DNA of 64,000 nucleotides from UBA11612 sp964475755 (GTDB lineage Bacteria; Pseudomonadota; Alphaproteobacteria; Rhodospirillales; Rhodospirillaceae). The stretch spans positions 62,001 through 126,000 of the forward strand of contig CAYYXR010000003.1 of NCBI GenBank assembly GCA_964475755.1. The letters are read 5' to 3'. This document shows positions 26,271 through 33,659 of this stretch, piece after piece. The first letter of the stretch is position 1; each line of letters starts with the position of its first letter. The notes beneath the pieces are model-generated. The model was not told the origin of the DNA, did no database searches, and was given only the letters and a program-made list of their open reading frames with translations. The translations under genes were made by a program, and so were the position numbers.

Positions 26271-26651
26271 GTGCCTATAAAATCCAAGATTTCTTCAAAG
26301 AAATTGCCAACAAAACCTGTTTTGAAATCCAAGAACACGACCAGAGTTCCGAGAAAGACCTTGAAATTTGCATCGTTGGCGGAGGTGCGGAGGGAAATAG
26401 ATGATCTCGACGCGGTCATCGCTCCATTGATGAGTCGCCGCAATTACGCGGTCATGCAAGCTGCTCACTTCAAGGATTCGGTCAAAGGGGTCGTGAAATT
26501 AGGGCGGGCTGAAGAGATAATCAGGCGCGTCCGGCGGATTGCCAAGCAATGCGGAACAGATCCGGACTCGATGGAAAAAGTTTATCGGAAAATTATCGAA
26601 GTCCACACCAAGGATGAGCAGAAGAACTGGCGCATGATCAATAAGCGCTGA
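26271..26651 (+). CDS. AroQ-type chorismate mutase with a basic N-terminal extension
   Basis: 126 residues from GTG 26271, preceded by AAAGGA about 10 bases upstream; an earlier GTG at 26211 lies inside gshA. Residues from about 40 on form the AroQ fold: LAEVRREIDDLDAVIAPLMSRR, AAHFKDSV, GRAEEIIRRVRRIA, SMEKVYRKIIEVH. The Arg and Lys positions expected for chorismate or isochorismate binding are present, and the domain would dimerise. The first 38 residues are Lys/Ser/Thr rich with no hydrophobic core, so they are not a signal peptide. Isochorismate-pyruvate lyase is the main alternative activity. Confidence 0.8.
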   Translation: MPIKSKISSKKLPTKPVLKSKNTTRVPRKTLKFASLAEVRREIDDLDAVIAPLMSRRNYAVMQAAHFKDSVKGVVKLGRAEEIIRRVRRIAKQCGTDPDSMEKVYRKIIEVHTKDEQKNWRMINKR

Positions 26652-26731
26652 TTTTCCACCCTATTCAATATCTGAACTGTAGTGTGCAATGAGATTTGTT
26701 GAGTAAGCCTGTCGCGGGCATCTCCCAATAT

Positions 26732-26769
26732 AAAAAAATGGGGCAGTCTTATTGTTAAAGACCACCCCA
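26732..26769 (-). terminator. Rho-independent terminator of the MAPEG gene
   Basis: Read on the minus strand, TGGGG (26765-26769) and GTCTT pair with AAGAC and CCCCA (26739-26743), interrupted by one 2-base mismatch. Seven T residues follow (26732-26738). It lies between the convergent chorismate mutase and MAPEG genes. Confidence 0.75.
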
Positions 26770-26793
26770 GTGGCTTCCAAGTTTTGGCCGCAG

Positions 26794-27192
26794 TTAGCCA
26801 GTGAAAGTCATAACAACGCCAACTAGACCGCCGATCAGCAGAACAGCAGTCGACAAGAACGAAATGCCGAACCCGGCAGAGCGTTTTTCGGGTGCTTTGT
26901 AGTAGCCGAGAGCATACAAAATGCGGCCAATCGGCCAGAACACACCGACGATTGTCGTAGGCAGGTCGCCCCAAGCCATCGCAAAAATGATCAAAGCGGG
27001 CACGAACGTCACGAGCTGTTCCAGCGTGTTCATGTGAACGCGAAAGACGCGCTGGAACTCGGGCGGTCCGTCCACCGCCGGTGCCTGAACTTGGTGCTTT
27101 CCTCTTGCTGCCCCGACCCGGGTCATAACCCAAGTGTAGACAAGCAAAGAGAATACGGCGACCAGGGCCGTAAATGGGTAGTCATTGAGCAT
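26794..27192 (-). CDS. MAPEG family membrane protein
   Basis: 132 residues with four predicted membrane helices. VFRVHMNTLEQLVTFVPAL matches the MAPEG signature around the first cytoplasmic loop and second helix, and WPIGRILYALGYYKAPEKRSAGF is the typical third-helix region. Eukaryotic MAPEG proteins are membrane glutathione transferases or eicosanoid enzymes. Most bacterial members are uncharacterised, though some conjugate glutathione. A gshA gene about 600 bases away makes a glutathione link plausible but unproven. Confidence 0.85.
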   Translation of the reverse strand: MLNDYPFTALVAVFSLLVYTWVMTRVGAARGKHQVQAPAVDGPPEFQRVFRVHMNTLEQLVTFVPALIIFAMAWGDLPTTIVGVFWPIGRILYALGYYKAPEKRSAGFGISFLSTAVLLIGGLVGVVMTFTG

Positions 27193-27464
27193 TAAAAGCC
27201 TCCCACGGGTTCCGAATCTGCCCCTCGCCGTACCGGAGAGGGGGTGCAGTAGTTTACTCCAGTTCTGCCGATCCCGGGCATGGATTGCTGCTGTCCGCCG
27301 CTGAGCCCGAAAATTTCTAAATTTCTTCCGTTTTTTCTTGATTTTCAGTCCAATTAGCGTAAATGCGTTTTTAGACGTACGCGCACGTGCCTAAAGCAAC
27401 CCGCCGTTAAGCAACGACGTAAGCGTCCTTTCGTTGGTTGGACCATCCGTTTGTCTAATTGATC
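27193..27464. other. Upstream part of the ornithine decarboxylase leader region
   Basis: These 272 bases hold no credible ORF. AT-rich sequence at 27310-27370 could hold promoters for the divergent MAPEG gene and the ornithine decarboxylase leader. No confident -35/-10 pair was identified. Confidence 0.4.
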
Positions 27465-27692
27465 AAAGGAGGCCGTGCATGCCCCTTCACACGTTGTCAA
27501 CGTGCCTACCGCACGTTTCACCACTCCGTCCGCAGGTCGTAGACCGTCGGCATGTCTCATGGGATGGCCGCTGCCTCATGGTTATCCCTAAGTTCGACGT
27601 TCTTAGGGTCTGATACCGCATGAACTTGGTGGATTTAGCGCTCGTCGGGACGTGTCCCGTCGAGCGGAGTTCATTTGCCGCACTTGGCGGCA
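27465..27692 (+). ncRNA. Structured 5' leader of ornithine decarboxylase, probable speF leader RNA
   Basis: Three stem-loops precede the ornithine decarboxylase gene. The first has arms CCCTAAG 27586-27592 and CTTAGGG 27602-27608. The second is a compound stem: ATGAACT 27620-27626 pairs with AGTTCAT 27668-27674 around an inner 12-bp hairpin at 27640-27665 that has one mismatch. The third has arms TGCCGC 27676-27681 and GCGGCA 27687-27692, 21 bases before the start codon. The speF motif is a known conserved alphaproteobacterial RNA upstream of ornithine decarboxylase genes. Position and structure fit it, but a covariance-model search is needed to confirm. Confidence 0.65.
27479..27613 (+). CDS. 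Putative 44-residue leader peptide upstream of ornithine decarboxylase
   Basis: An ATG at 27479 is preceded, six bases away, by AAAGGAGG (27465-27472), the best Shine-Dalgarno in the window. The frame runs 44 codons and ends with TGA at 27613, just past the first leader hairpin (27586-27608). The product contains RRHVSWDGRC and ends FDVLRV; no family is recognised. By analogy with SpeFL, the ornithine-sensing leader peptide of E. coli speF, ribosome arrest or stopping here could set which downstream hairpins form. This is inference; similarity to SpeFL is not evident. Confidence 0.5.
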   Translation: MPLHTLSTCLPHVSPLRPQVVDRRHVSWDGRCLMVIPKFDVLRV

Positions 27693-27713
27693 TGCGCGGG
27701 AGAGTAGAGTAGG

Positions 27714-29045
27714 ATGGAAAAGCAAACACACCGCTCATTTGAGAACAAGGCAATTGGCTATATGCCCTCGGGTCCGGTGTACCGGTCTGTCGATGATCTC
27801 GCCAAACGACTGAAGCCGGAAGATCCGGTTCAGTGTGTGTTTCCTGAGGCGGTGAGGGGTCAGGCGCAAAAGTTTTTGGGCCTTTTTCCGGGCAATGTTC
27901 TCTACGCCGTGAAATGTAATCCCGGCGTCGAGTATCTGCGGCACATGCATGCCGCTGGTATTCGCCATTTTGATGTGGCCTCCCTGGAAGAAGTGCGTTT
28001 GGTCAAAAGCCTGTTCAAGAACGCGCAGCTGCATTTCATGCACCCGGTTAAATCGCGGGAGGCGATTCGCATTGCCTACAAAATGGGAGTGCGCACGTTC
28101 TCGCTCGATACCAGTGCTGAATTGATCAAGATTCTCGAGGAAACAAATTCCGCGAAAGATCTTAAACTGTTTGTGCGTCTTGCGGTGTCCGGCAATGCGG
28201 CTGCGTACGATTTGTCCGGCAAGTTCGGCGCTGCGCCGAGCACGGCCGCAGATTTGTTGCGGCACACGCGAAAGGTCGCCCACAAATTGGGTGTGTGTTT
28301 TCACGTGGGCTCGCAGTGCATGGACCCTGCGGCGTACAGAGCCGCAATCGAGCGCGCGGCTGCCGTTATCACCAAATCCAGAGCGAAAATCGATGTGCTG
28401 GATGTCGGCGGAGGCTTCCCCGCCGTGTATCCGGGCATGGTTCCGCCTCCGCTCGAAGCTTATATGGATTCCATCATTGCAGCAGCTCAACCGCTTGTGG
28501 AGCAAGGCGCAGAGTTGTGGTGCGAACCGGGCCGGGCGATGGTGGCCGCAGCTGGTTCCATGCTTGTTCGCGTCAATTTGCGTAAGGGCCGCCGCCTTTA
28601 CATCAATGACGGAACATACGGCAGTTTGTTCGATGCCGGCACGTTGAACTGGCGCTATCCGGTTCGGTTGGTGCGACCGTTGTCGAAGGCAGATCGCAAT
28701 TCCAGCGACCCGAATAGCCGTGAACCTTCGCAAAAAATGGTTCAGTTCAGCTTCTACGGCCCGACATGCGACAATTTGGACAAAATGAAAGGTCCATTTC
28801 AGTTGCCCGAAGACACACAAGAAGGCGATTGGATCGAAGTTTCTATGCTTGGCGCCTACGGTGCGGCAATGCAGACCCGCTTTAACGGATTTCATATGTC
28901 CATCGCTGCGACGGTATGGCCCGAAGCTCCTGTGAACCTGCTGGAGCGCGCCGCTCGCCGCCCTCAGCCGGTTGCGGCGTTGAAAGAAAGCACTGCGTTG
29001 ACGCCCAATCTTAACGTTGAGTCGCCGACTGTAGCTGTTAAGTAA
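27714..29045 (+). CDS. odc: Ornithine/lysine decarboxylase, fold III (alanine-racemase-like) type
   Basis: 443 residues. LYAVKCNPGVEYL contains the PLP-binding Lys; FDVASLEEVRLVKS, FHVGSQCMDPAAYRAAI, LDVGGGFPAVYPG, WCEPGRAMVA (glycine-rich/phosphate region) and FYGPTCDNLD (the Cys of the second active-site half) are all present. It forms a homodimer with shared active sites and makes putrescine from ornithine; lysine may also be used. It follows the structured leader and precedes two deoxyhypusine-synthase-like genes, forming a polyamine operon. Confidence 0.92.
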   Translation: MEKQTHRSFENKAIGYMPSGPVYRSVDDLAKRLKPEDPVQCVFPEAVRGQAQKFLGLFPGNVLYAVKCNPGVEYLRHMHAAGIRHFDVASLEEVRLVKSLFKNAQLHFMHPVKSREAIRIAYKMGVRTFSLDTSAELIKILEETNSAKDLKLFVRLAVSGNAAAYDLSGKFGAAPSTAADLLRHTRKVAHKLGVCFHVGSQCMDPAAYRAAIERAAAVITKSRAKIDVLDVGGGFPAVYPGMVPPPLEAYMDSIIAAAQPLVEQGAELWCEPGRAMVAAAGSMLVRVNLRKGRRLYINDGTYGSLFDAGTLNWRYPVRLVRPLSKADRNSSDPNSREPSQKMVQFSFYGPTCDNLDKMKGPFQLPEDTQEGDWIEVSMLGAYGAAMQTRFNGFHMSIAATVWPEAPVNLLERAARRPQPVAALKESTALTPNLNVESPTVAVK

Positions 29046-29103
29046 GCAATCAATGACATCCGGGGGCAGTACCCCGATATGTGACCGTAACCTCAATTAG
29101 GGA

Positions 29104-30222
29104 ATGGAAGCACGACCCATGGCCGCGTCCAAAACTCGCTCAAAAAAAACTAAAAATAAGAAAGCCAAAACGAATACGGCAAAGGCCTCAAAGCCTAAGT
29201 CCAACAAGAAAGCTATGCTGCTTTCAACGCCTGTTGAGCACATAAACATTACGTCCTTTGACGCGCGGCCGATCATCGACCGCATGGGCAAGATGTCGTT
29301 CTCGTCGCGCGATACAGCGAACGCCGCCCAGATCTTCAATCAAATGATTGAAGACCCGAAGTGCTCGGTCATCTTGACGTTGGCGGGTTCAACTTCCGCT
29401 GGCGGATGTATGCAGGTCTATAGAGACATGGTTCGCTTCGGCATGGTGGATGCCATTGTTTCGACCGGTGCGTCCATCGTCGATATGGATTTCTTCGAGG
29501 CGCTGGGTTTCAGGCATTACCAGGGGTCTCAGTTCATCGACGATAAGGAACTGCGTGACCTTTATATCGATCGCATTTACGACACCTACATCGACGAAGA
29601 AGAACTCCAATACTGCGATAAAACTATCTGCGATATCGCCGATAGTATGAATCCGGGCGCCTATTCCTCACGGGCTTTCATTCGCGAGATGGGAAAATGG
29701 CTGAAGACACGGAAAAATCGAAAGAAGGAATCCCTTATTGAAACGGCGTACGACCACGACGTTCCAATTTTCTGTCCCGCTTTCACGGACTCTTCGGCCG
29801 GCTTCGGTTTGGTTTTGCATCAGGTCCGCAATCCCAAATCGCACATCGTCATTGATTCGATTGCCGATTTCCGCGAACTCACCGAAATCAAGATCAAGGC
29901 CGGGACTTCGGGATTGCTGATGGTCGGCGGAGGCGTGCCCAAAAATTTTGTGCAAGACACAGTGGTGTGCGCGGAAGTGCTCGGCATCGAGGCGGAAATG
30001 CATAAATACGCCGTCCAGATTACGGTGGCGGACGTCCGCGACGGTGCGTGCTCGTCATCGACCCTGAAGGAAGCCAATTCCTGGGGCAAGGTGGACAGCG
30101 CGTGTGAGCAAATGGTCTTTGCCGAGGCGTCCACGGTCATCCCGCTGATTGCCTCTGATGCCTATCACCGGCGGGGCTGGAAAAAGCGGAAAGCCCGCAA
30201 ATTCGCGAGCCTTTTCAAGTAG
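29104..30222 (+). CDS. Deoxyhypusine-synthase-like protein, copy 1
   Basis: 372 residues with a 35-residue Lys/Ser/Thr-rich N-terminal tail absent from copy 2. The DHS fold is clear: ILTLAGSTSAGGCMQVYRDM, IVSTGASIVDMDFFEALG, CPAFTDSSAGFG, VGGGVPKNF, RDGACSSS and EANSWGK, the last holding the catalytic Lys. Compared from memory with human DHS, the Lys, Trp, Asp of FTDSS and the NAD-binding glycines are kept, while the KHH histidine is replaced (PKNF) and a spermidine-contacting Asp is Cys. Bacteria have no eIF5A, so a polyamine aminobutyltransferase such as homospermidine synthase is the likeliest role. Confidence 0.85.
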   Translation: MEARPMAASKTRSKKTKNKKAKTNTAKASKPKSNKKAMLLSTPVEHINITSFDARPIIDRMGKMSFSSRDTANAAQIFNQMIEDPKCSVILTLAGSTSAGGCMQVYRDMVRFGMVDAIVSTGASIVDMDFFEALGFRHYQGSQFIDDKELRDLYIDRIYDTYIDEEELQYCDKTICDIADSMNPGAYSSRAFIREMGKWLKTRKNRKKESLIETAYDHDVPIFCPAFTDSSAGFGLVLHQVRNPKSHIVIDSIADFRELTEIKIKAGTSGLLMVGGGVPKNFVQDTVVCAEVLGIEAEMHKYAVQITVADVRDGACSSSTLKEANSWGKVDSACEQMVFAEASTVIPLIASDAYHRRGWKKRKARKFASLFK

Positions 30223-30381
30223 CTTTGGCCAGTCTGCAGAAATTCGGCCGGATTTATATTGACGGTCTAAATATCTGGAAAATTTGAAAAGGCACACTAT
30301 TCTCCGTTCCCAAATAAAAAGGCGCCAAAAATACATTGAGCGTCAATTAAATTGGGTTCAAGCGAAGGGGATTAGTGAAGC

Positions 30382-31437
30382 ATGGAATCTGTAACCGCCC
30401 TGAAAAGGTCCGATGCGGACAAGAAGGCCGAATTTCTCTCAACGCCGATAAAACATTTCGACGTTACGTCCTTTGACGCCCGCCCTCTGGTCGAGGCAAT
30501 GGGCGGCATGTCGTTTACGTCCCGAGAAACCGCTAGGGCGGCACAGATATTCAACCAGATGCTTCGTGACCCGGGGTGCTGCTCCATTCTGACGCTGGCC
30601 GGCTCGACGTCGGCGGCCGGCTGCATGCAGGTTTATGCCGACATGGTGCGGTTCGGCATGGTCGATGCGATCGTGAGTACGGGCGCATCGATCGTGGACA
30701 TGGACTTTTTTGAAGCGCTTGGGTTCAAGCATTATCAGGGATCCATTCACGCCGACGATGGTGAACTACGCGATCATTTCGTCGATCGTATTTACGATAC
30801 TTACATTGACGAAGATGAGCTGCAGCGTTGCGATCGGACAATCGGCCGGATCGCCGACACCTTGGATCCGAAACCGCATTCCTCGCGAGCCTTCATTCAT
30901 GAGATGGGGCGCTGGCTGAAATCCAACGCCAAGAAAAAGGGCTCATTGGTCGAAACCGCATATGATCATGGCGTGCCCATATTCGTGCCCGCATTTACGG
31001 ATTGCTCTGCCGGGTTTGGTTTGGTCCAGCATCAGCTTCGAAACAAGGGTAACCACCTCACTATTGATTCCGTGGCGGATTTTCGCGAGATGGCGGAAAT
31101 TATGGTGGAGACGAAATCCACCGGGCTGACCATGATCGGCGGGGGCGTCCCGAAAAATTTCGCGCAGGATGTCGTGCTGTGCACGGAGGAGCTTGGCGTT
31201 GAGCCCGAAATGCACAAATACGCTGTGCAAATTACGGTGGCGGATGTTCGTGACGGCGCCTGCTCATCCTCGACGCTGCGGGAAGCCTCTTCGTGGGGGA
31301 AGGTTGATACCCGCCACGAGCAAATGGTTTACGCAGAGGCGACCACTGTCATTCCCCTGATTGTGTCCGACGCCTACCATCGTGGGTCATGGAAAGATCG
31401 CAAGTCCCGGCGCTATGCCGACTTGTTTACGGGCTAG
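30382..31437 (+). CDS. Deoxyhypusine-synthase-like protein, copy 2
   Basis: 351 residues, a tandem paralogue of the preceding gene, very similar throughout the DHS domain (by eye around 70% identical) and lacking its Lys-rich tail. LTLAGSTSAAGCMQVYADM, STGASIVDMDFFEALGFKHY, VPAFTDCSAGFG, IGGGVPKNF and EASSWGK show the same retained catalytic Lys and the same changes at spermidine-contact positions. It begins at ATG 30382, 159 bases after copy 1, in the same direction. It may form mixed tetramers with copy 1 or act on a different polyamine. The 3' end overlaps the convergent HbpS-like gene by 11 bases. Confidence 0.85.
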   Translation: MESVTALKRSDADKKAEFLSTPIKHFDVTSFDARPLVEAMGGMSFTSRETARAAQIFNQMLRDPGCCSILTLAGSTSAAGCMQVYADMVRFGMVDAIVSTGASIVDMDFFEALGFKHYQGSIHADDGELRDHFVDRIYDTYIDEDELQRCDRTIGRIADTLDPKPHSSRAFIHEMGRWLKSNAKKKGSLVETAYDHGVPIFVPAFTDCSAGFGLVQHQLRNKGNHLTIDSVADFREMAEIMVETKSTGLTMIGGGVPKNFAQDVVLCTEELGVEPEMHKYAVQITVADVRDGACSSSTLREASSWGKVDTRHEQMVYAEATTVIPLIVSDAYHRGSWKDRKSRRYADLFTG

Positions 31438-31924
31438 GGTTTAGTGCATTAGCGCCGGCATTGGCGACTTGATCGTCTTGCTCGCCGCTGCCACCGGAAA
31501 CTCCTATTGCGCCGATCAACAATCCGTCATGAATCAAAGGCACTCCGCCCGGCAGAGGCGTTAGCCCTTCGATGGTTAAGAGGCGGATGTTGGCGCCGCC
31601 TTGCGCTAGACTGTCGCTAAACACTTTGGTCGGTCGGCGGAAATTCACCGACGAGCGCGCTTTGCTCAGGGCGACGTCCTCAGATCCGAGCTGGCTATTG
31701 TCCAAACGCTGCATCAACACAATGTGGCCGCCGCTGTCCAATATCGCGATGGTCATCTGCCAGTTGTTGCTTATGGCTTCTTTTTCGGCCGCCGCCATAA
31801 CGCGCTTCGCCGCGGCCAGGGATATCGAGGGGCCATAGGCAGGTGGTCCTTGCTGAGCGAACGCTGGGATCCCTGGTAACAGGCCCAGTAGGATAGCTAT
31901 TGCTGGTATGCTTGCATATTTCAT
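31427..31924 (-). CDS. Exported GlcG/HbpS-family protein
   Basis: 165 residues from ATG 31924. A signal peptide (YASIPAIAILLGLLPGIPAFA, cleaved before QQG) leads into the GlcG/HbpS domain (formerly DUF336): LAAAKRVMAAAEKEA, MTIAILDSGGHIVLMQRLD, ALSKARSSVNFRRPT, GGVPLIHDGLLIGAIGVSGG and the C-terminal QDDQVANAGANAL. Members bind haem or corrin-like ligands, or accompany glycolate oxidase. Which ligand applies here cannot be told. It is divergent from the PanE-like gene. Confidence 0.88.
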   Translation of the reverse strand: MKYASIPAIAILLGLLPGIPAFAQQGPPAYGPSISLAAAKRVMAAAEKEAISNNWQMTIAILDSGGHIVLMQRLDNSQLGSEDVALSKARSSVNFRRPTKVFSDSLAQGGANIRLLTIEGLTPLPGGVPLIHDGLLIGAIGVSGGSGEQDDQVANAGANALNPSP

Positions 31925-32077
31925 CCTGTTGCCCCCCATGTGGATCGCTCAGATAACTTGTATGAGCGGTGTGGATCAAATCTAACGTTCGGGCTCGTGC
32001 GCTGCCAAACATATTTGTGGGCAAGGCCTCATTTGCTAATGTTCCGGCGAATTTCGACGGCAACTGATTATGAAGTT

Positions 32078-33046
32078 ATGAAATACAAAAAAATATGTAT
32101 CGTTGGACCGGGCGCCATAGGCGGCATGATGGCAGTCATGCTGGAGCGCGCCGGATTTGAAATAAGCGCTCTCGCAAGGCCCAAAAAGGCCGACGCCATC
32201 AATAAGCGCGGACTCACGTTGTTGTTTGGCGGGGAGACATTGAAGACGAGTCCCAAGGCGTCGGCAGACCCGGCAGACCTTGGCCCTCAAGATCTTGTTA
32301 TCGTTACGCTGAAAAGCAATGCGCTGATTTCAGTTGCGCCGCTTCTCGCGCCGCTATGTAAAGAGAGCACGCCGATTGTGACGACCATGAATGGCGTGCC
32401 GTGGTGGTTTTTTGATCACTTTGGCGGCGCCCTATCTGGCACACCCTTAAAGTCCGTTGATCCGGATGGAACCTTGGCGCGCGTCATTCCCACTCAAAAT
32501 TTGATATGGGGCGTTATCAATTGTTCCGTATCGGAACTACCCGACGGAACGCTGGAGCATACGAATGCGCAGCACCTGGTCATGGGAAAAGCTGATGACG
32601 ATTTGGCGGGTGTCGATGAAGTTGCCGAGGTCATCCGCGCCGGCGGCTATAAATGCGTTCTGAGCGACAATATCCGTCGGGAAATCTGGATCAAGCTGCT
32701 GATAAACGTGACGATGAATCCGATGAGCGCGCTCGCCATGGCCAAAGTGAACGAGATGTTTGAGGAGCCGCTGGTGCGTGAGAGCATCGTAGCTGTTGCG
32801 GACGAAGCGCGAGCTGTTGCCGATAAACTAGGGCTTGAACTAGGACCAAGCCGTTTGGAGCGCATGAAGGAGGCCAAGGTTAAAACGTCCATGCTTCAGG
32901 ATTTGGAGCGCGGTCGAGCCCTTGAGCTTGGCACGATTGTCGAAGCCGTTGTCGAAATTGCCGAGCTCACCAAGGTGCCCGTGCCGCTGACTAAGACTTT
33001 GCTTGGTCTTATGCGCTTGCGCGCAAAAACAGCGGGATTGTCGTAA
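32078..33046 (+). CDS. panE: 2-dehydropantoate 2-reductase (ketopantoate reductase) family
   Basis: 322 residues from ATG 32078. N-terminal Rossmann fold ICIVGPGAIGGMMAVMLERAG binds NADPH; LVIVTLKSNAL, TTMNGVPWWFF and REIWIKLLINVTMNPMSAL (with the catalytic Lys) are family motifs. MARELGRGRALELGTI-like sequence (DLERGRALELGTIVEAV) completes the C-terminal domain. It reduces ketopantoate to pantoate in coenzyme A synthesis or acts on another 2-keto acid. Several paralogues of this family occur per genome, so the panE symbol is tentative. Confidence 0.85.
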   Translation: MKYKKICIVGPGAIGGMMAVMLERAGFEISALARPKKADAINKRGLTLLFGGETLKTSPKASADPADLGPQDLVIVTLKSNALISVAPLLAPLCKESTPIVTTMNGVPWWFFDHFGGALSGTPLKSVDPDGTLARVIPTQNLIWGVINCSVSELPDGTLEHTNAQHLVMGKADDDLAGVDEVAEVIRAGGYKCVLSDNIRREIWIKLLINVTMNPMSALAMAKVNEMFEEPLVRESIVAVADEARAVADKLGLELGPSRLERMKEAKVKTSMLQDLERGRALELGTIVEAVVEIAELTKVPVPLTKTLLGLMRLRAKTAGLS

Positions 33047-33168
33047 TCTGAGTCAATGACTTACGTCATTTCGCGGGATTGATTACACTGTCACGCATTC
33101 TTTGGTTTGGCTTTGGTTTGGGTTTTATTCCGACTGTTTCAGGCGATTAAGAAAAAAGACAAATTTCA

Positions 33169-33609
33169 GTGACACTACGCGATCGGCGGCTTCATCCCGT
33201 TCATAGGGCGATTTCGGAAGGGCAGTGCAAACTGCTTTCCATCGATGTATTCGACACTCTGCGTTTGATCACTCGTTGAAAATTGCCGGAGACTTTGAGC
33301 TTTGGGCACGGTTCATGATGAAAGCAGATCTGTATGTGGTGCCGGTGCCATTCGGAATTTATCGCGTGCAGGGGTCCAACAAAGCGATGGTCGATCGAAA
33401 TGGTTATCGCGACGAGTGTGTAAAGGTTCTGAACAGGTATTCGCCCATAATCCCGCAGGACCTGGAGCGCCTAAATCAGCGCGTGACGTCAAAAAAAACT
33501 TGCGGCCGTCGGGCTGAATCATTTGCTGCAAGAGAGTCAACGGGCATCGATCAAGGCGGTCTATTTCAATCATGCAGAGCAACGCTATATGGCGGTCGAA
33601 CACACTTAG
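33169..33609 (+). pseudogene. Degenerate HAD / GT2 glycosyltransferase remnant
   Basis: Three coding pieces lie in frames 1, 0 and 1. 33169-33279 gives a HAD-like N-terminus (ISEGQCKLLSIDVFDTL). From about 33261, in the next frame, FDHSLKIAGDFELWARFMMK and VPVPFGIYRVQGSNKA match the middle of GT2 glycosyltransferases, lacking the whole nucleotide-binding N-terminus. At the eight-A run 33491-33498 the frame shifts again, and LAAVGLNHLLQE...KAVYFNHAEQRYM continues to a TAG at 33607-33609. This looks like an internal deletion joining a HAD segment to a GT2 segment, plus a homopolymer slip. It sits where infA-maf are often found, just upstream of the RNase E/G gene. Confidence 0.65.
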
Positions 33610-33659
33610 TGTTTAGATCCCGAATTCCGGTCAACACATTGACGTGAGTCCACAAGTTC

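Noticed and set aside
27735..29096. 453-codon open frame on the minus strand across ornithine decarboxylase
   Set aside because: It is antisense to a clearly conserved gene; its composition (rich in Arg, His, Gln) is typical of a shadow frame and no domain is recognisable.
33057..33070. ATGAC-TTAC-GTCAT inverted repeat after panE as terminator
   Set aside because: It has only five base pairs and no following T run; it may be an operator or chance.
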